Assembly: GCA_017506865.1 (NCBI GenBank)
Contig: JAFCMP010000532.1
Span: 615,720 to 679,719 of the forward strand
DNA from: Tribonema minus
Taxonomy: Eukaryota > Sar > Xanthophyceae > Tribonematales > Tribonemataceae
Length of the DNA: 64,000 bases
Direction of reading: 5' to 3'
The first letter of the stretch is position 1, and each line of letters opens with the position of its first letter. The notes under the pieces were generated by a model, which saw only the letters and a program-made list of their open reading frames with translations, was not told the DNA's origin and did no database searches. A program made the translations under genes and the position numbers. Below, piece after piece: positions 1 through 11,814 of this stretch.

Positions 1-1085
1 TGACTCAAAGGTCTGATTTGTTTCTTTTACCCCAGAGCCCAGTCTAACTGTGCCATGTAGAGACAAGGCATCGAGCTGTAGCTGAAGAGTAGTGGTATAG
101 TGCAGCAGTGTAGCAGTGGAGTAGTGTTCTTTTGCTGCAGTCAACGCCACATGCGGCTTGCCGCAGGTCCTGCCAAAATGGCCCTTGCACCAGTTCGCGT
201 TGACAGCAAGGCTTGTTGGTGCCAAGGCGTGACTCGCAAGTTATTGTTGCAGCCGATTGATGCCGCCCACAAACTAGACGAGGAGTGTTGTCAGTGCGGT
301 ACACAGCCTATCTTCAGGCTGTGGACCAATTACGCACTGACGTTCAACGCCAACACCATGTACAACAGCAGCAGGTATATAGGCTGGCGCCTGCTGAGCG
401 CTAATCACTTCGGCCTGTTGTGTGGCGGCGCCAGGACATCAACGGTCACACACAGCATCTGTGCCCAGGTGCTGCTTGCTGCACTGCAGCAGTCTCTTCC
501 ACACAGGCTGCAGCCCGACATCGGCAATTACGGTCTGTCAAACCAGCCTGACCTTGATGATGTGTTAGGTCAACCCTGGGCAAGGAGCTCCGCCTCCAGT
601 GTCTCAATTGTACGCACAGAACTTGAGCGTTGATGGCCGCTTCCCCGTCCGTACCTTTGCCAACACACCAAGTCTAAAGCCTTCTAAGTGCAAACAGTCT
701 TTGGCTGAGGACTCGCTGTTCACGCTTGTGGCAGCGGTGCATGCAGATGTGCAAGTGGGACAGCATGTATGGTGATTGTTGAAAAGTGCACATTTTGCAT
801 GCAATCATTGAAGTTAATGTCTATTGAAGCAGAACTAGTTTGTTTGATCAAGCTGCGAGCACAGCTTTGGTGTTCCCACATCATATGTCAACAAAAACGA
901 GCACGGCTTTGAGCAGTCTCCTTCCATACGCTGATAACCGTTGACACTATGCCAGGCATACGTGTTTCAGGGCAGATTACGAGGCCGGCACCTATTTCCG
1001 GGATTTCTCCCGACCATAGGGGGTCGCTTTGGTTTCAATGCTAACCCTAATCCTAGGCTGTTGGTTTATGGCGCTGATGAGCGCT
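1..1085. other. Repeat-derived left edge, no supported gene
   Basis: No intact gene is convincing here. A plus-strand frame is open from about 100 to 633, but the most protein-like stretch (around 302-410, rich in Q, R, Y and L) lies in another frame. This looks like decayed coding sequence or chance openness. At about 727-755 there is a copy of a short motif (GTGGCAGCGGTGCATGCAG followed by a GTGCAAGTG-like end). It recurs at 11,488 (+), 13,945 and 14,010 (minus) and 16,893 (+), so this edge contains a member of the local dispersed repeat family. Confidence 0.4.
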
Positions 1086-1400
1086 GTAGGCAGAAGTGTG
1101 CAAAAATGTATGTTGAGCACTGTTGCAATAGTTGAAGTTGAAGTTGAACTTCAAGTTGAAGTTGAAGTTTGGCAAGTGTTGAAGTTGGGGTTGTGCAATG
1201 TTCAACACAATCCAGTTGAGGTTGAGACTGGAGTGGATGCTCAGCGGGACGCGCTGAGCAATGCTGCATGCATGTCTATCTGGTTAATAATCACTGAACA
1301 CCCAAAATCATGGAATGAAGACTTCTTCTTGTTCAGCCACGGAGCTTGCTTGGATCGCTGTCATGACTTGCCAGCACACTTCTTGGGCCCAAGGCCACAT
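1086..1400 (+). repeat. Dispersed repeat DR1, copy 1
   Basis: About 315 bp that recurs almost unchanged and in the same orientation at 11,496-11,814. It contains a GTTGAA-rich microsatellite (about 1,132-1,170), then a unique portion ending in GGGCCCAAGGCCACA. A more diverged inverted copy lies at about 13,240-13,540. No TG..CA ends, target-site duplication or terminal inverted repeat is evident, so the element class is unknown. Confidence 0.75.
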
Positions 1401-2741
1401 TTGGTGACCGGAGTTTGCGGATCTGGACGCTACGTCCTGGGGCACGCCCCCGCCCGCAGACAAAGGTTCCTCGGGTGTTCCCTGCTGACAGGGGCCCGGA
1501 CTTCACAAGTGGCAGGGACAGAACCGCATCCAGGACCGTTCGGACCTTCTTCCTGTCAGCCTCGGCGCACCGAGGTCTGCTTTCTGGCGCACGCACTTCT
1601 TTTTGAGGTGTTTGCGATCGTATCGTCAGCCGGACGGTACTGGGGAGGACCCCAGCCCGCCAGACCGCCAGTTTAAGGGCTGCTGACAGCCTACGTGGTA
1701 GTTTGGTTCATTGGGCAACGGCAAACTTTCTACAGGCATCCGTGGGCTTCGCCGCAGCCTACGCGCATCGCCATCGCACGCAGTTCAACTGTTCCGGTGG
1801 GCAGTTGCACATCGAACGCGCAGAGTTTTGCAGGGCGGTGTGTGGCGTGGCGTACGCACAGGATTTGAAGGATTAGCGTGGCAACCTTCATCTACAGGCA
1901 TTCGTGGGCTCGCATCACGCCTACGTCGCCTTTCTCGCACACAGTTCAACTTCCGGTGGCAGTTACATGTCGAACGCGCAGAGTTTTGCAGGGCGGTGTG
2001 TGCGCACAGGACTGGGGGATTGGCGTGCGGTGCTTTGGAGCTGGTGGGAGCCTTGCGGGTCATCTGGGCGGCTTTGGCGCTTGGGTGCGCAGTGGGGCTG
2101 GCGCTTGGTGGAAAAACAGGAGAACCGGGTTAATTGGTTGGCGCTGAGGAGCGATTGCGAGCAGCGCTGGCGTGGCGTTGAGGCAGCGGCGCAGTACATC
2201 GGTACGTCATCTAGCCTGCTTCTCGATTGTCGTAGCTGGCCTGCTCGCACGATCGCAGCGTACTTCTGTGGCCTCATGTTGCAGTTTTCGCTATGTTGCT
2301 AGTTTTCGAGGCGTATTCTGCGTGTTTGCCGAGGTCGCACGGTTGCGTGCTCTGGCAAACTGCTAGTTCTACAGCATTGCGATATTGCCTACTTCGGAGC
2401 ACAGTGTCCTACGGCCTGGCGGAATTCATGGCGTGCGCAATTGATTTTCGACAGCCACTTTTTCTTGCGAGGCAGCGCTGCCACACCCTGCTGCCTCGGG
2501 CGCAACGCCGTCGGGTGGGCTACATTGCGCGTGCTCATTGGTGTCACTGGCATAGAAGTCACACGTACTGCAGCTCTGCACCGCCTACGGCGCTGGGGGG
2601 GGGGTTGCTGCAGACGTCTGGTGCAGAAACTTGGCATACAAACTGGCTCGGCAACGGTGTATCAGCTTGCTTGACGCTCGTCTATTGAGCTCAGTGATCA
2701 TCGGATGATCGAGACAATCATGGTGAGCTCATTCGGCAACG
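1401..2741. other. Stretch with a two-copy tandem duplication, no supported gene
   Basis: The main structure is a tandem duplication of about 155 bp. The segment starting CATCTACAGGCATCCGTGGG at about 1,732 repeats from about 1,889, and both copies end in CGAACGCGCAGAGTTTTGCA and GGGCGGTGTGTG. A G10 tract is at 2,595-2,604. Short open frames on both strands overlap each other and show no recognisable domain. Confidence 0.5.
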
Positions 2742-4094
2742 ATGTTGAGAGCGCATGACATGCCAGCTTCGGTGAGACCGAGGGAAGATGATGTACAGTC
2801 ATGGCGGAACTTCGGCATGCTCAGTAACGTGTCGAAAAACTTGAGGCCACCGATGACAACATCACGTACAGATGCCGTCGAAGCTGCTTTGCCGTGCCTC
2901 AGTTCTACACGCGGTGCAGTCGAGCTGGATGGGGCAGGTGCACGTGAGCAACCACGCTGGACGGCAGCCACAGCAGCAGCACACCAGCCTGACGCTCTTG
3001 CGAAGGAGCTCAGGGACTTCAATCAGGCGTACGGTCCGTTCGTCTCGGAGCATCCGTACCCAACTGACGTGCCAGATTATCGGCTGGTGCCGCCGGCCTT
3101 GGTCACCAGCGGTTGTATGGTGTCAACGTGGGAGCCCCGAGACGAGCTAGACTGCTGCGCGTCCTTCACCGACGATGATGAGGTCCTATGCACGGCCTAC
3201 GAGCGGGTCGTGTGGACGGTGGCTGGGGTTCATCCTGACTCCGGTCGAGTCACGCTGGTCTGTGGCGGCGGCGCAGGTCCTAATGGTGAGATCCGTCCCA
3301 ACAAGGACTTCGAGGCGGCGGATTGGAAGGAGGTATGGGTAACTGGCGAGGTCAGTCCATGGGCGCGTCAGGTTGGTGAGGTTGTCCTGTACTACAGCAG
3401 CAGTTACGCAGACAAGAAGGCCATGCCCTCTATCGCGCAGGTCACAGGTCATGCACAGCCAGTGTCACATCCGTTCTCGAAGGTGACTGATATGGTGCGT
3501 ATCTGGCACCCTAGGCTCGGCAGGGAAGTGGAGATACCGGCTTGGCAGCTAGCGCCTTGTTGGTTGCCTCGTAACACTCGTCTGCTGGCACGCTGTGGAC
3601 TTCCGGGGGTCACCACCGGCGATATTACGATGCTGGTGGAGGTGGAATGCTCGTTTGATGGCCAGGCTCGTCTGCGAGACATTCGTTATGGTTATGGCGG
3701 AGTACTTGTACGTCCCATCATCAACGGCAAAAGACAGCCAACAGGCATGCTTGCGTGGCATAAGCTACAGCCACTGGGGCGCAGTGTATCTTCCTTCTGC
3801 ACCCTACCTCCTGACCGGGCGCTGACGGACTCATACGTGATGGCCCCAACAGATGTCGAGGAGTGGGCTAGGCCGCTGGTGTACGCGTCTTCTCCCTCCT
3901 TGCTGGACTGTGCATCTACTTGCAATACGTCCAGTCCACTGCGCACGTGGTTGAGCTCTGTTGGTTACCGAGTTTCCTCGCACCGCCCCAAGAATGGCCT
4001 TCAAGAGTTTCAGATGCAGCCCTCAGTGCTCCAGCGCAGCTCGTGTGCAGGCTATGCGCCGGCGGTGAGACGCGCAGTCAGTGCAGCAGGGTAG
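2742..4094 (+). CDS. Unidentified 450-residue open reading frame
   Basis: An uninterrupted plus-strand frame of 450 codons. The middle (about residues 100-350) has mixed, globular-looking composition with scattered W, Y, C and D, for example the short stretches DFEAADWKEVW and VVLYYSSSYADKK. This differs from the low-complexity sequence downstream, so it is the best coding candidate in the left third. I do not recognise the family and see no membrane segment, signal peptide or catalytic motif. The frame overlaps the next long frame by 175 bases (3,920-4,094), so it may be the 5' part of a longer gene now broken by a frameshift or joined by splicing. The start is simply the first ATG of the open frame. 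A captured transposon gene is an alternative. Confidence 0.4.
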   Translation: MLRAHDMPASVRPREDDVQSWRNFGMLSNVSKNLRPPMTTSRTDAVEAALPCLSSTRGAVELDGAGAREQPRWTAATAAAHQPDALAKELRDFNQAYGPFVSEHPYPTDVPDYRLVPPALVTSGCMVSTWEPRDELDCCASFTDDDEVLCTAYERVVWTVAGVHPDSGRVTLVCGGGAGPNGEIRPNKDFEAADWKEVWVTGEVSPWARQVGEVVLYYSSSYADKKAMPSIAQVTGHAQPVSHPFSKVTDMVRIWHPRLGREVEIPAWQLAPCWLPRNTRLLARCGLPGVTTGDITMLVEVECSFDGQARLRDIRYGYGGVLVRPIINGKRQPTGMLAWHKLQPLGRSVSSFCTLPPDRALTDSYVMAPTDVEEWARPLVYASSPSLLDCASTCNTSSPLRTWLSSVGYRVSSHRPKNGLQEFQMQPSVLQRSSCAGYAPAVRRAVSAAG

Positions 4095-7000
4095 TGGATG
4101 GCGCAACCAGCAAGTCTCTGCGGATGCCGATGTGCTCGGCGGTCCAGGTTTGCTCTGGGCCAGGTGACTCCAGCGCGCACGGGAGGCGGCGTGCAGATGG
4201 CGATCATGCAAGTGCAATCACTGGCGGTGCTTTATCGACAGCGGTGGCTCGTCAGGGCGGCACTGCCGACAGAGGTACCACGCCTACCACCCGCAACTGC
4301 GACATGGTCTCAACAGTCATTGGTGACGCGGACAGCGGCGCACAAGCGAGTACGCTCAGCATCGGTGGGGGCGGCGCTCAGTTGCATGTCGATGGCGGTG
4401 GTCGCGTTGGTGACGCGAGGCGAACGAGTGCTCCAACGACAACTGCTCCAGCGGCAGCAGAGACGCGTGTTTTGGCCAGAACGCAGGCGCCGGCATGTGT
4501 TCCAGCCACAGTGCAGGCGGGCGCAGCTGCAGCACAAGCAGATGCAATGGAGGCTGTTGCGCAGCACGGGGTCGGAAGGATGGAATCTGCTGGAGGAGAG
4601 TTTTCGTCAGGCATTCAGTCGGCTGCAGAACGCCTGGCTGCCACTGCAAGGTGTGCAGCAACTGGCGACGGCTTGCTCAATGCTGCATCAGCATCAACAT
4701 CAGTGTCAGGTAGTGACGCTGCTGAGCTGCAGTATCTCAGCCATGTTGCCATTGGAGAGGGCATCATCCTTGCTGGGCTGCCGGTACCACAAGTAGCTGA
4801 TGGCAGCAGCAGGGGGCGTTGGGAAGACAGAACACCAGTGGGCGGTGGTGCATGTGAGTCAGAGCGGGCTACGGGCTCTGAACATTGCGTGCCTGCTTCA
4901 GCGCTGTTCGAACATGATGCCAGCAGTGGTCATTGCCCTTCCGGGTGCACAGGTGCTGCTTGTGAACGTGGCAGCGATGCACGGAACCCACACGCAATCA
5001 GTAACGTTGGTGTCAGTGCGCCTCTGCTGGTCAAGGGTGTCAATGGCAGTGCTCAGGGCTCGGGTACATCATCTTCGCCGACGACACTGTGCGAACCTGC
5101 ATTGGGCGCACCTCAGCAACACATGCCTCAGGCAGAGGTGATGTCAACAGCAGCTCAGGCGGGCGTAACGGCAGCACAGGCTGGTGCGAGTGGAGCGGTT
5201 GCAAAGCGTGGAAGTCAGGGCAAGGACACGGCATTTGCGGAGGTGGCACATCAGTCAGCGGTACGACGGGGCAAGGACACGGCATTTGAGGAGGTGGCAC
5301 ATCAGTCAGCGGTACAACAGGGCAAGGACACGAAATCTGCTGTGGTGGCACATCAGTCAGGTACTCTGTCGCCTGCACTAGGGTCGCTGTCCCTGCCTGC
5401 AGAAACCTCAGCTAGTACTGCAGGTACGGGATCGGCTCATGGCATCTTGTCTGCCGGCGCGCTAGCACTGTTGTCAGCAACACGCACTAGTGATGCTGGC
5501 ACTGGATTGCAGTCTCGGAGCCATGCCGCTGTGGAAGGCGACAGCACCCTGGGCATCGTCGTGCCAGCGCGGCTGGAATTCGATGTTGGTAGCAGCGCAC
5601 GAGGCTCAGCAACACTGACTGCTTGCCGGCATGGCAGCACTTCACCGAGCTCAGCACGGGCTGGTGTTTGCAACAGCGGCGCACCGGGCCAAGTGCAAAC
5701 GACAGGTGTTCTCGTCAGCTGCTCACTCAGGCTCAACATAGCAATGGCGACTGCTGGCCTGAATGGCTGTGCGCCGGATGCAGCGGTGCTGCCTGAAGAT
5801 CGAGGCAGCAGTGCTCAGTGTTCTGCAGGGGTCGCAGGTGCCGCATGTGAGATCAGCAGCATGTCACGGAGTCTGTTGCAGGGCGTGGACGGCAGTGTTC
5901 TGCAGCAGCTGTCAGAGTCGTTGATCAACAGTGCTGGCAGTGCTCGTCGCTCAACTCCGCCGGCGGAGGGTCATGGAAGTATATTCACGTGCTCTGAGCA
6001 ACACACAGGCTCTACGGATCCACCTGGCGGTCGTGGACAGAGGACAATGCAGAACATCTCAAAGCCACGTGTTCATTGCAGCAGTGCTCACAGCCCCATG
6101 CAGTTCTCGGACGCTGTTGGTGGCCATGGCAGCAACGCCCTGCAGCATGGCACCACGGACCGCTGGTGAGCATGGATGCTGCCCTTGGAACTCGGCATTG
6201 GAGACTAGTTCTGGCGGCAACTCATCCGACTCGACATCGACAGACGGGAGCGCCGATGGCAGCGCTTGCGTCTCGATGCAGCTAACTGCCGGTTATCACA
6301 GCAGTGGACAAGACATTCAGTCTGCCCCATTCATTAGTCTTGTTGAAGGCGGGGGCAGCTGTGAACAGTGCTCAGTGCTGCGCACAGACGAGTTTGGTGG
6401 CAGCGGCATCGAGGGCTGTGTGCGGGTTGTAGGAGTCGGTGCGACTCTCAATGACGAGGCCCTGGGACACGAAGCAACAGTTCCTACGGCGGCTAAATCA
6501 ATGGCGGGTGACAGCAACACGGATAACGTCACACAATCTGCTTGCAGGGGCAATGGCGGCACAACGCACACGCCCGCACCTCTATGCGGTGGTGGTCAAG
6601 TCGGCGTTCAGCCGTGTTCTGCAACGGTTAAAGGCGCTGCTTGCGAGCGTGGCGACAATGCATGCAGCTGCATGGCACTACCGGCTACTGGCTCTGTCTG
6701 CAGCACATCTGTCTCAGCGCCGCCGGCTGGATCTTGTGGCCGTGGTGCACAGTGCTCCGCAAGGGTGGCTGTTGCAGGCGCTGCTTGCAGGCATAGCAGC
6801 AACACACGCAGCTCAGTACCACAATGTCTTGGCTTTGATGGCAGTCCTCTGCCCACAGCGCCGCTGCTCGATCGTCTTGACGGTACCACTCAGCAATCAA
6901 CTCCGCTGCTGGACACACATGGCAGCAACACTCAGGGCCTTGTGCATTTGGCAGGTTGCGCAGGTAGACCTCTATGGACCGGGCAGTCCTCAGTGCGGTC

Positions 7001-10000
7001 CTGCGAGACTGATGGCAGTGGTGCTCAGGGCTTTGCACAGTGCTCCAACATTGCTGATGGTCTCGGCAGCAGCGCCCTCGGCACAACATCACCGATTGTT
7101 TGTGAGCACGAAGGCCATGCACAGAGCCCAGAGCTGCTGACTGGTTCTTGCAGCACGGCGTCAGGTCCAGGGTCGCTCAGCCTGGGCAACGGCGTCGATG
7201 ACAGTGCTCAAAGCCTTTTGCAGTGTGCTAACGTGATTGGTGGTCGCCACGATGCAACGCACAGCACAGCGGCACTTTCTGGCGGTCAAGGGCATGATAC
7301 ACAGGTTTTGGCGGTGGCCGTAGGGGCTGCTGGAGAACTTGGCGTCCACAGGCGGAAAGCGTGGCCGTTCACTGGGACCGATGAGAGTAGCACAGTGCCA
7401 ACTCAGGGCTTGGTACAGACTGCCGGCATTGCTGACGGTGACAGAATGGCTTGCAGTTCAGAGCAGCTACCTGGTCACATATGCAATGCGAGAAGCTCAG
7501 CCGCAACCATAGGCGCCAACATACAAAGCTCAGTGCTGCGGACAGAGAGAATCAGCAGCAGTGCTCACGGCTTTGCACAGTATGCTGACGCCGGTGGTGG
7601 CAATGGCGACGGGGTAGCTGGTTTAGCATTGCTGCCTGCTGGCGACACGGGCGCGGAAAACTCAACGCAGTTGGCAGGCAAAGTTGGTGGTCGTGACGCT
7701 ATCAGCCCATCACGGAGCCCAACAGTACCATCTGCTGGTAGCAGCATTACAGACAGTACCCCGCAACCCGCCGTCAGTAGTCATGATACGGCGCATGGCT
7801 CAGCGCCGCTTTGTGATGGACATGGCCGTGTCATTCAGGTGTGCACATGTGCAGCCGTGGATGGTGTCGCAGAACGGTGCGACTGCCACACACAGACTCT
7901 AAGCTCGGAGCCGCAGATGGAGAGTGCTGGCAGCAATGCTCAAGGCCTGGAAAAGTCTGCTGGCGCCAGCGGCAATCATGGCGACGGGACTTGTGGCTCA
8001 GGGCCTCTGTCTACACAAAGCTTCGCACAGTCAGCTGTCGATGGAGGTCGGTGGTGTTGGGTCCCACAGCTCAGTGCCGCTATCTGTTTCTTTCGATGGC
8101 GGTATACATGACAGTGGTGTCATCAGCACTGCGCACGGCTTTGCGCTGACTTCAGGTGTGACAGGTGCTGGGCAATGCAGCAGCTTCCACAGCGCACAGA
8201 GCTTGGTATCGCAGGCTGGAACCGCTAGCAACGGCACAGCCAACGCAATAACGCTCAGCCTGGTCGGTGGCCATGCCGGCAATCTACAGGGCTCTCATGC
8301 TGCACAGGCAATAACGGGTCATAATGGTACCTTGCAGCCAATGGGCATGGGCTCAGGCCCGACTAAGGGGGTTGAGCAATCCCGAATGGGGGGGTGCTCT
8401 ACTCTCCTGCTGGAGGCGGCGAGCAACGTAGTGCAGGATCTACACACAGGTGCACTGCTTGAGCAGCAGGCCATTAGCTGCCACATATGGGACCTTAGTC
8501 GGGATAGCTCCCACCCGCCCTCCCGCCCTGGCTGCTGTGTTGGCACGCTCTCTTCTTCGCTCTCGAGCGTGGGGGGGGGGGGATATCGGCAATGATGACA
8601 CAGCAGCATCGGCTGGCACTGGCAACGGCGACCTCTTGCTGCAGCAGCGGGTGCGTACAGCCTTACAGTATCAGCGACCGCATCTGTCAAACGCGGCTAC
8701 AGGTACAACATATGCGATCGGCCATCATACTGGCCACTTGCTGCGCCAGCAACAACGGTTGGTGGCAGCTGGTCATTCTGGTGGTGATACGGCGGCATGG
8801 GTTTCAGACAGTGGTGGTACCGCAAGGGCGGCCCTCGACATCAGCCAGACAGCACAACTCGGTCTGCGGACTGGCAAATTACTGCCGCATAAGGCACACA
8901 AGGCTCTGCAACGGCAACGCCCACCACTGCCGAATCAACAGCAAGCGTCCGCAATGCAGCAGCTGCGGTCAGCACCGGTCCAGCGTTTATCACCAGCGCA
9001 GCACCAGCGTCAGCGGCAGCTCCTCCTCGCAGCACCACAGCAACAGCAGTGCTCTGTACTGACAGGCGGCATTTGTTTTCATCAGGCACTGTGTCCTAAA
9101 GTGCAGTGGGCAGGCTCACCAACACGAACGCACATGGTTGCAGGGCCCAGAACAGAGGAGGCCGCTCTTGTGCCCGCTAATGGCATTGATGACGCCTCTG
9201 TGCCGTTCGACCCAGGGATCTGTAGCAAGGTATATGCAACAGTCCCTGCTGCCATGGGCGTCTCTTCGAAACCGCCTGCAACGCGCATCAGCGACAGTCT
9301 CTAGAGAGATGCAGGACTCAACGGCGAAATGCAGCTGCCCTCATTGCCTCTGACAGTTCAACGCTGCGCGGAGTGCACACCTGTCACGTTGCTCAGCAGC
9401 ACCAGCAGCAACACAGGGACAGGAGTTGCATCGTGCCACAGCAGTGAAGGCTCTGCATCGTTCGGAGAGGTTGGAAGCAACTGTGGCGTCTTAGCACCCT
9501 TGACAGCAGCGCCCAACAGCCATGATCCTATCGCGGCGGTCAGTAACATGGTGATTGCCACGGCTTCTCCTGGACTTGTGTACAGCAGTGAAGGTGGCAC
9601 AGCAGTGTCCATCAGCACCAGCAACGAGCAACGCTTAATCGCTGGGAGCCCTTCGGCAGTTGAGTGCAACATGGAGGCAGTTCAGCTTGTTGCAGTGATG
9701 AGTACAGCTGGCGCATGTCGGTTGGCGGAGGCCGTGCGACGCAAGGCAATGGTGCTCGTACAGCAAGGCACTGCAAGAGCTGGGATCACGGCTTCTACGC
9801 AATGCACAGCACTAGTGCCTGCGCAGCATAGTCCGATGACAGGGCGTACAGCAATGACGACACGCAGCATTGACCCCAGAGAGGAAGCCGCACGCAACAA
9901 CGGCAGCTATACGGGGCATACAAGCGGCGAGGATGAGACGCACACTGTTGGCAGCTGTGTCGCAATATGCCACAGCGGAGGCAAGGCATACAGCTGTGCT

Positions 10001-10480
10001 GTGCTGCGCGGCGATGAGGTCAGGACGCACGATGTGGTTGTGTCACGTGGCGGGGAGAAAGATGTACGGCCGATGGCGCACACCGCAGTTATGTGGCAGA
10101 AGGCACATGGTGATGTGGTGGCGCATGGCTTCGAGGACAAGGAGCCTAACGCGACAGGGAAAGTCGGCGGCAGTAGCGGAGTACAAGCGGTGCCACGGAG
10201 AGCACTGATGTGCACACCGGCGTACGCATCGAGGGCTAGAGCTTGGGCGACAGTCGCCACTGAGGAGGTTGTGGTGTCCAGCAATCGGGCTCACGTGCGC
10301 AGGTGGCGGCTCACTGCGGACTTGGTGGGTCGTTCACACCGCAGCGGGGCAGCTTACAGCAGGCAGGACTTGGCGGAGTGCCCGAGGAGGAGCAATCTCA
10401 AGGGCGGCGTGATGCTGCTTTCCTCACTACGCAGGTCAGGGAGGTGCATGCGGCCAAGTGTCATGGCTATCATGTGCTGA
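3920..10480 (+). pseudogene. Long stop-poor, frame-shifting low-complexity coding-like region
   Basis: Five consecutive plus-strand open frames almost tile this interval: 3,920-6,169, 5,931-8,111, 7,924-8,595, 8,450-9,304 and 9,329-10,480. Neighbours overlap by 146-239 bases except the last pair, which share a frame across one stop. The products are rich in A, G, S, T, C and Q. They carry a loose repeat around GAACERG- or GAACEISS-like cores preceded by C-S-A and followed by V-D-G-S or N-A-S. One frame switch (8,450-8,595) contains a G12 tract at 8,571-8,582, where a replication slip or base-calling error is likely. The simplest reading is one long repetitive reading frame damaged by indels. 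Unrecognised introns or sequencing error could also explain the switches. Function unknown. Confidence 0.35.
5217..5360 (+). repeat. 51-bp tandem repeat, three copies in frame
   Basis: Three consecutive 51-bp units encode near-identical 17-residue repeats with the core GKDTAF-EVAHQSA. The third unit is diverged (GKDTKSAVVAHQS). The unit is a multiple of three and falls in the 3,920-6,169 open frame, so the duplication preserved that frame. Confidence 0.8.
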
Positions 10481-11495
10481 CCGGAGGGTCATACGGGTTA
10501 GTGGAGCTCAGTACCGCCGACGCCTGAGGCGGCAAGGAGAGAAGGCGGTGCCGGAGGAGGGCAGCCTGAGGTGTTGAGGGGTGGTTGTGCCTCAGACACT
10601 TGTTGGAGCCGTTGGCGTACAACAGTTGTTGTTTTGACCGCAAGTCCGGCGAGGTTGCTTGACGCTACTAGTAGAGCAAGAGATGACACGTGAGTTACAG
10701 TGTCGCATGCCTGGCGTGCAAGCTATGGCGGCAAGGCAACATGCCGGAGCGTGGTCTTGGCGGGGAGGAAACGAGGAGCCCGTCTCTGTCATGGGGGGGT
10801 GGGTATTATTGGCCTGTTTCCAACTATATTCGCGGGTAGCAGGAGCATACTGTTGTTTTCACCGGCTATCTGGCTCGGTGGTGGGGGCAATCGGATGTCA
10901 GCCTGAGGGCTCACGTTGGTGTAGGCGGCACGGCGTCTGGCGGAGGAAGTTGTTGTTACACGATACGGAGTGCTGTAGATTCTCTGACTGCTTACCCGTA
11001 GTCGCTATGGGCATCAAGCGGGTTTTCAAGTGTGAAGCACATGGTGTAGCTTACTGATAGTAGCAATGTCTGGCCACAACCCCGTTCCACGCGGCCAAGT
11101 GCAGGAGGATGTCGTCATCATGCAGTTAACGCCTGGATTCTCTGGCTGCTGGTTGCTCAGCGTCTGGAGCGAGACCGGGGTTTGGGGGTACCAAGAGGTT
11201 GGTCGCGACCCCTTAGCGTGGTGCGATGGACTACACAACTGGGCTGCTACCCCAGCCTAGGACATGGGGGGGGGGAGTGTTGTTTGTGCGTTTGCGCAAG
11301 CGCAGTGCGTTGGCACCGGCCATTGTGCTGTACGCGTTTTCTGCTTCTGTTTTGCAGCAAGGTGCTAGATGTAACGGATTGTTTGCACGTGATGTGAGGA
11401 CATCCAGTGATGGCACAGCACATGCGTATTGCTTGTACCGCTGCAGGTTGTGCATGGATGCAGAGAGCACCATGCAGGGGGGGTATGTGGCAGCG
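10481..11495. other. Unannotated stretch with G tracts
   Basis: No supported gene. Two long G runs (G10 at 11,266-11,275 and G7 at 11,477-11,483) and G-rich sequence occur. Short open frames on both strands overlap and have no recognisable motif. The stretch ends in the GTGGCAGCGGT motif that begins repeat copies elsewhere in the window. Confidence 0.4.
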
Positions 11496-11814
11496 GTAGG
11501 CAGAAGTGTGCAAAAATGCATGTTGAGCACTGTTGCAACAGTTTAAGTTGAAGTTGAACTCCAAGTTGAAGTTGAAGTTTACCCAGTGTTGAAGTTGGGG
11601 TTGTGCGATGTTCAACACACTCCAGTTGAGGTTGAGACTGTTCTGGAGTGGATGCTCAGTGGGACGCGCTGAGCAATGCTGCATGCATGTCTATCTGGTT
11701 AATAATCACTGAACACCCAAAATCATGGAATGAAGACTTCTTCTTGTTCAGCCACGGAGCTTGCTTGGATCGCTGTCATGACTTGACAGCACACTTCTTG
11801 GGCCCAAGGCCACA
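11496..11814 (+). repeat. Dispersed repeat DR1, copy 2
   Basis: Direct repeat of 1,086-1,400, including the GTTGAA-rich tract and the 3' part with CATGGAATGAAGACTTCTTC. Only scattered base changes separate the two copies, so duplication or insertion was fairly recent. Together the copies bracket the 10-kb interval that holds the long frame-shifting coding-like region. Confidence 0.75.

Noticed and set aside
1029-1676. 215-codon plus-strand frame
   Set aside because: It runs straight through the non-coding dispersed repeat and its GTTGAA microsatellite, and has no domain.
1086-11814. LTR retrotransposon bounded by the two direct repeats
   Set aside because: No TG..CA ends, no matching target duplication, no reverse transcriptase, integrase or protease motif between them, and an inverted solo copy exists nearby.
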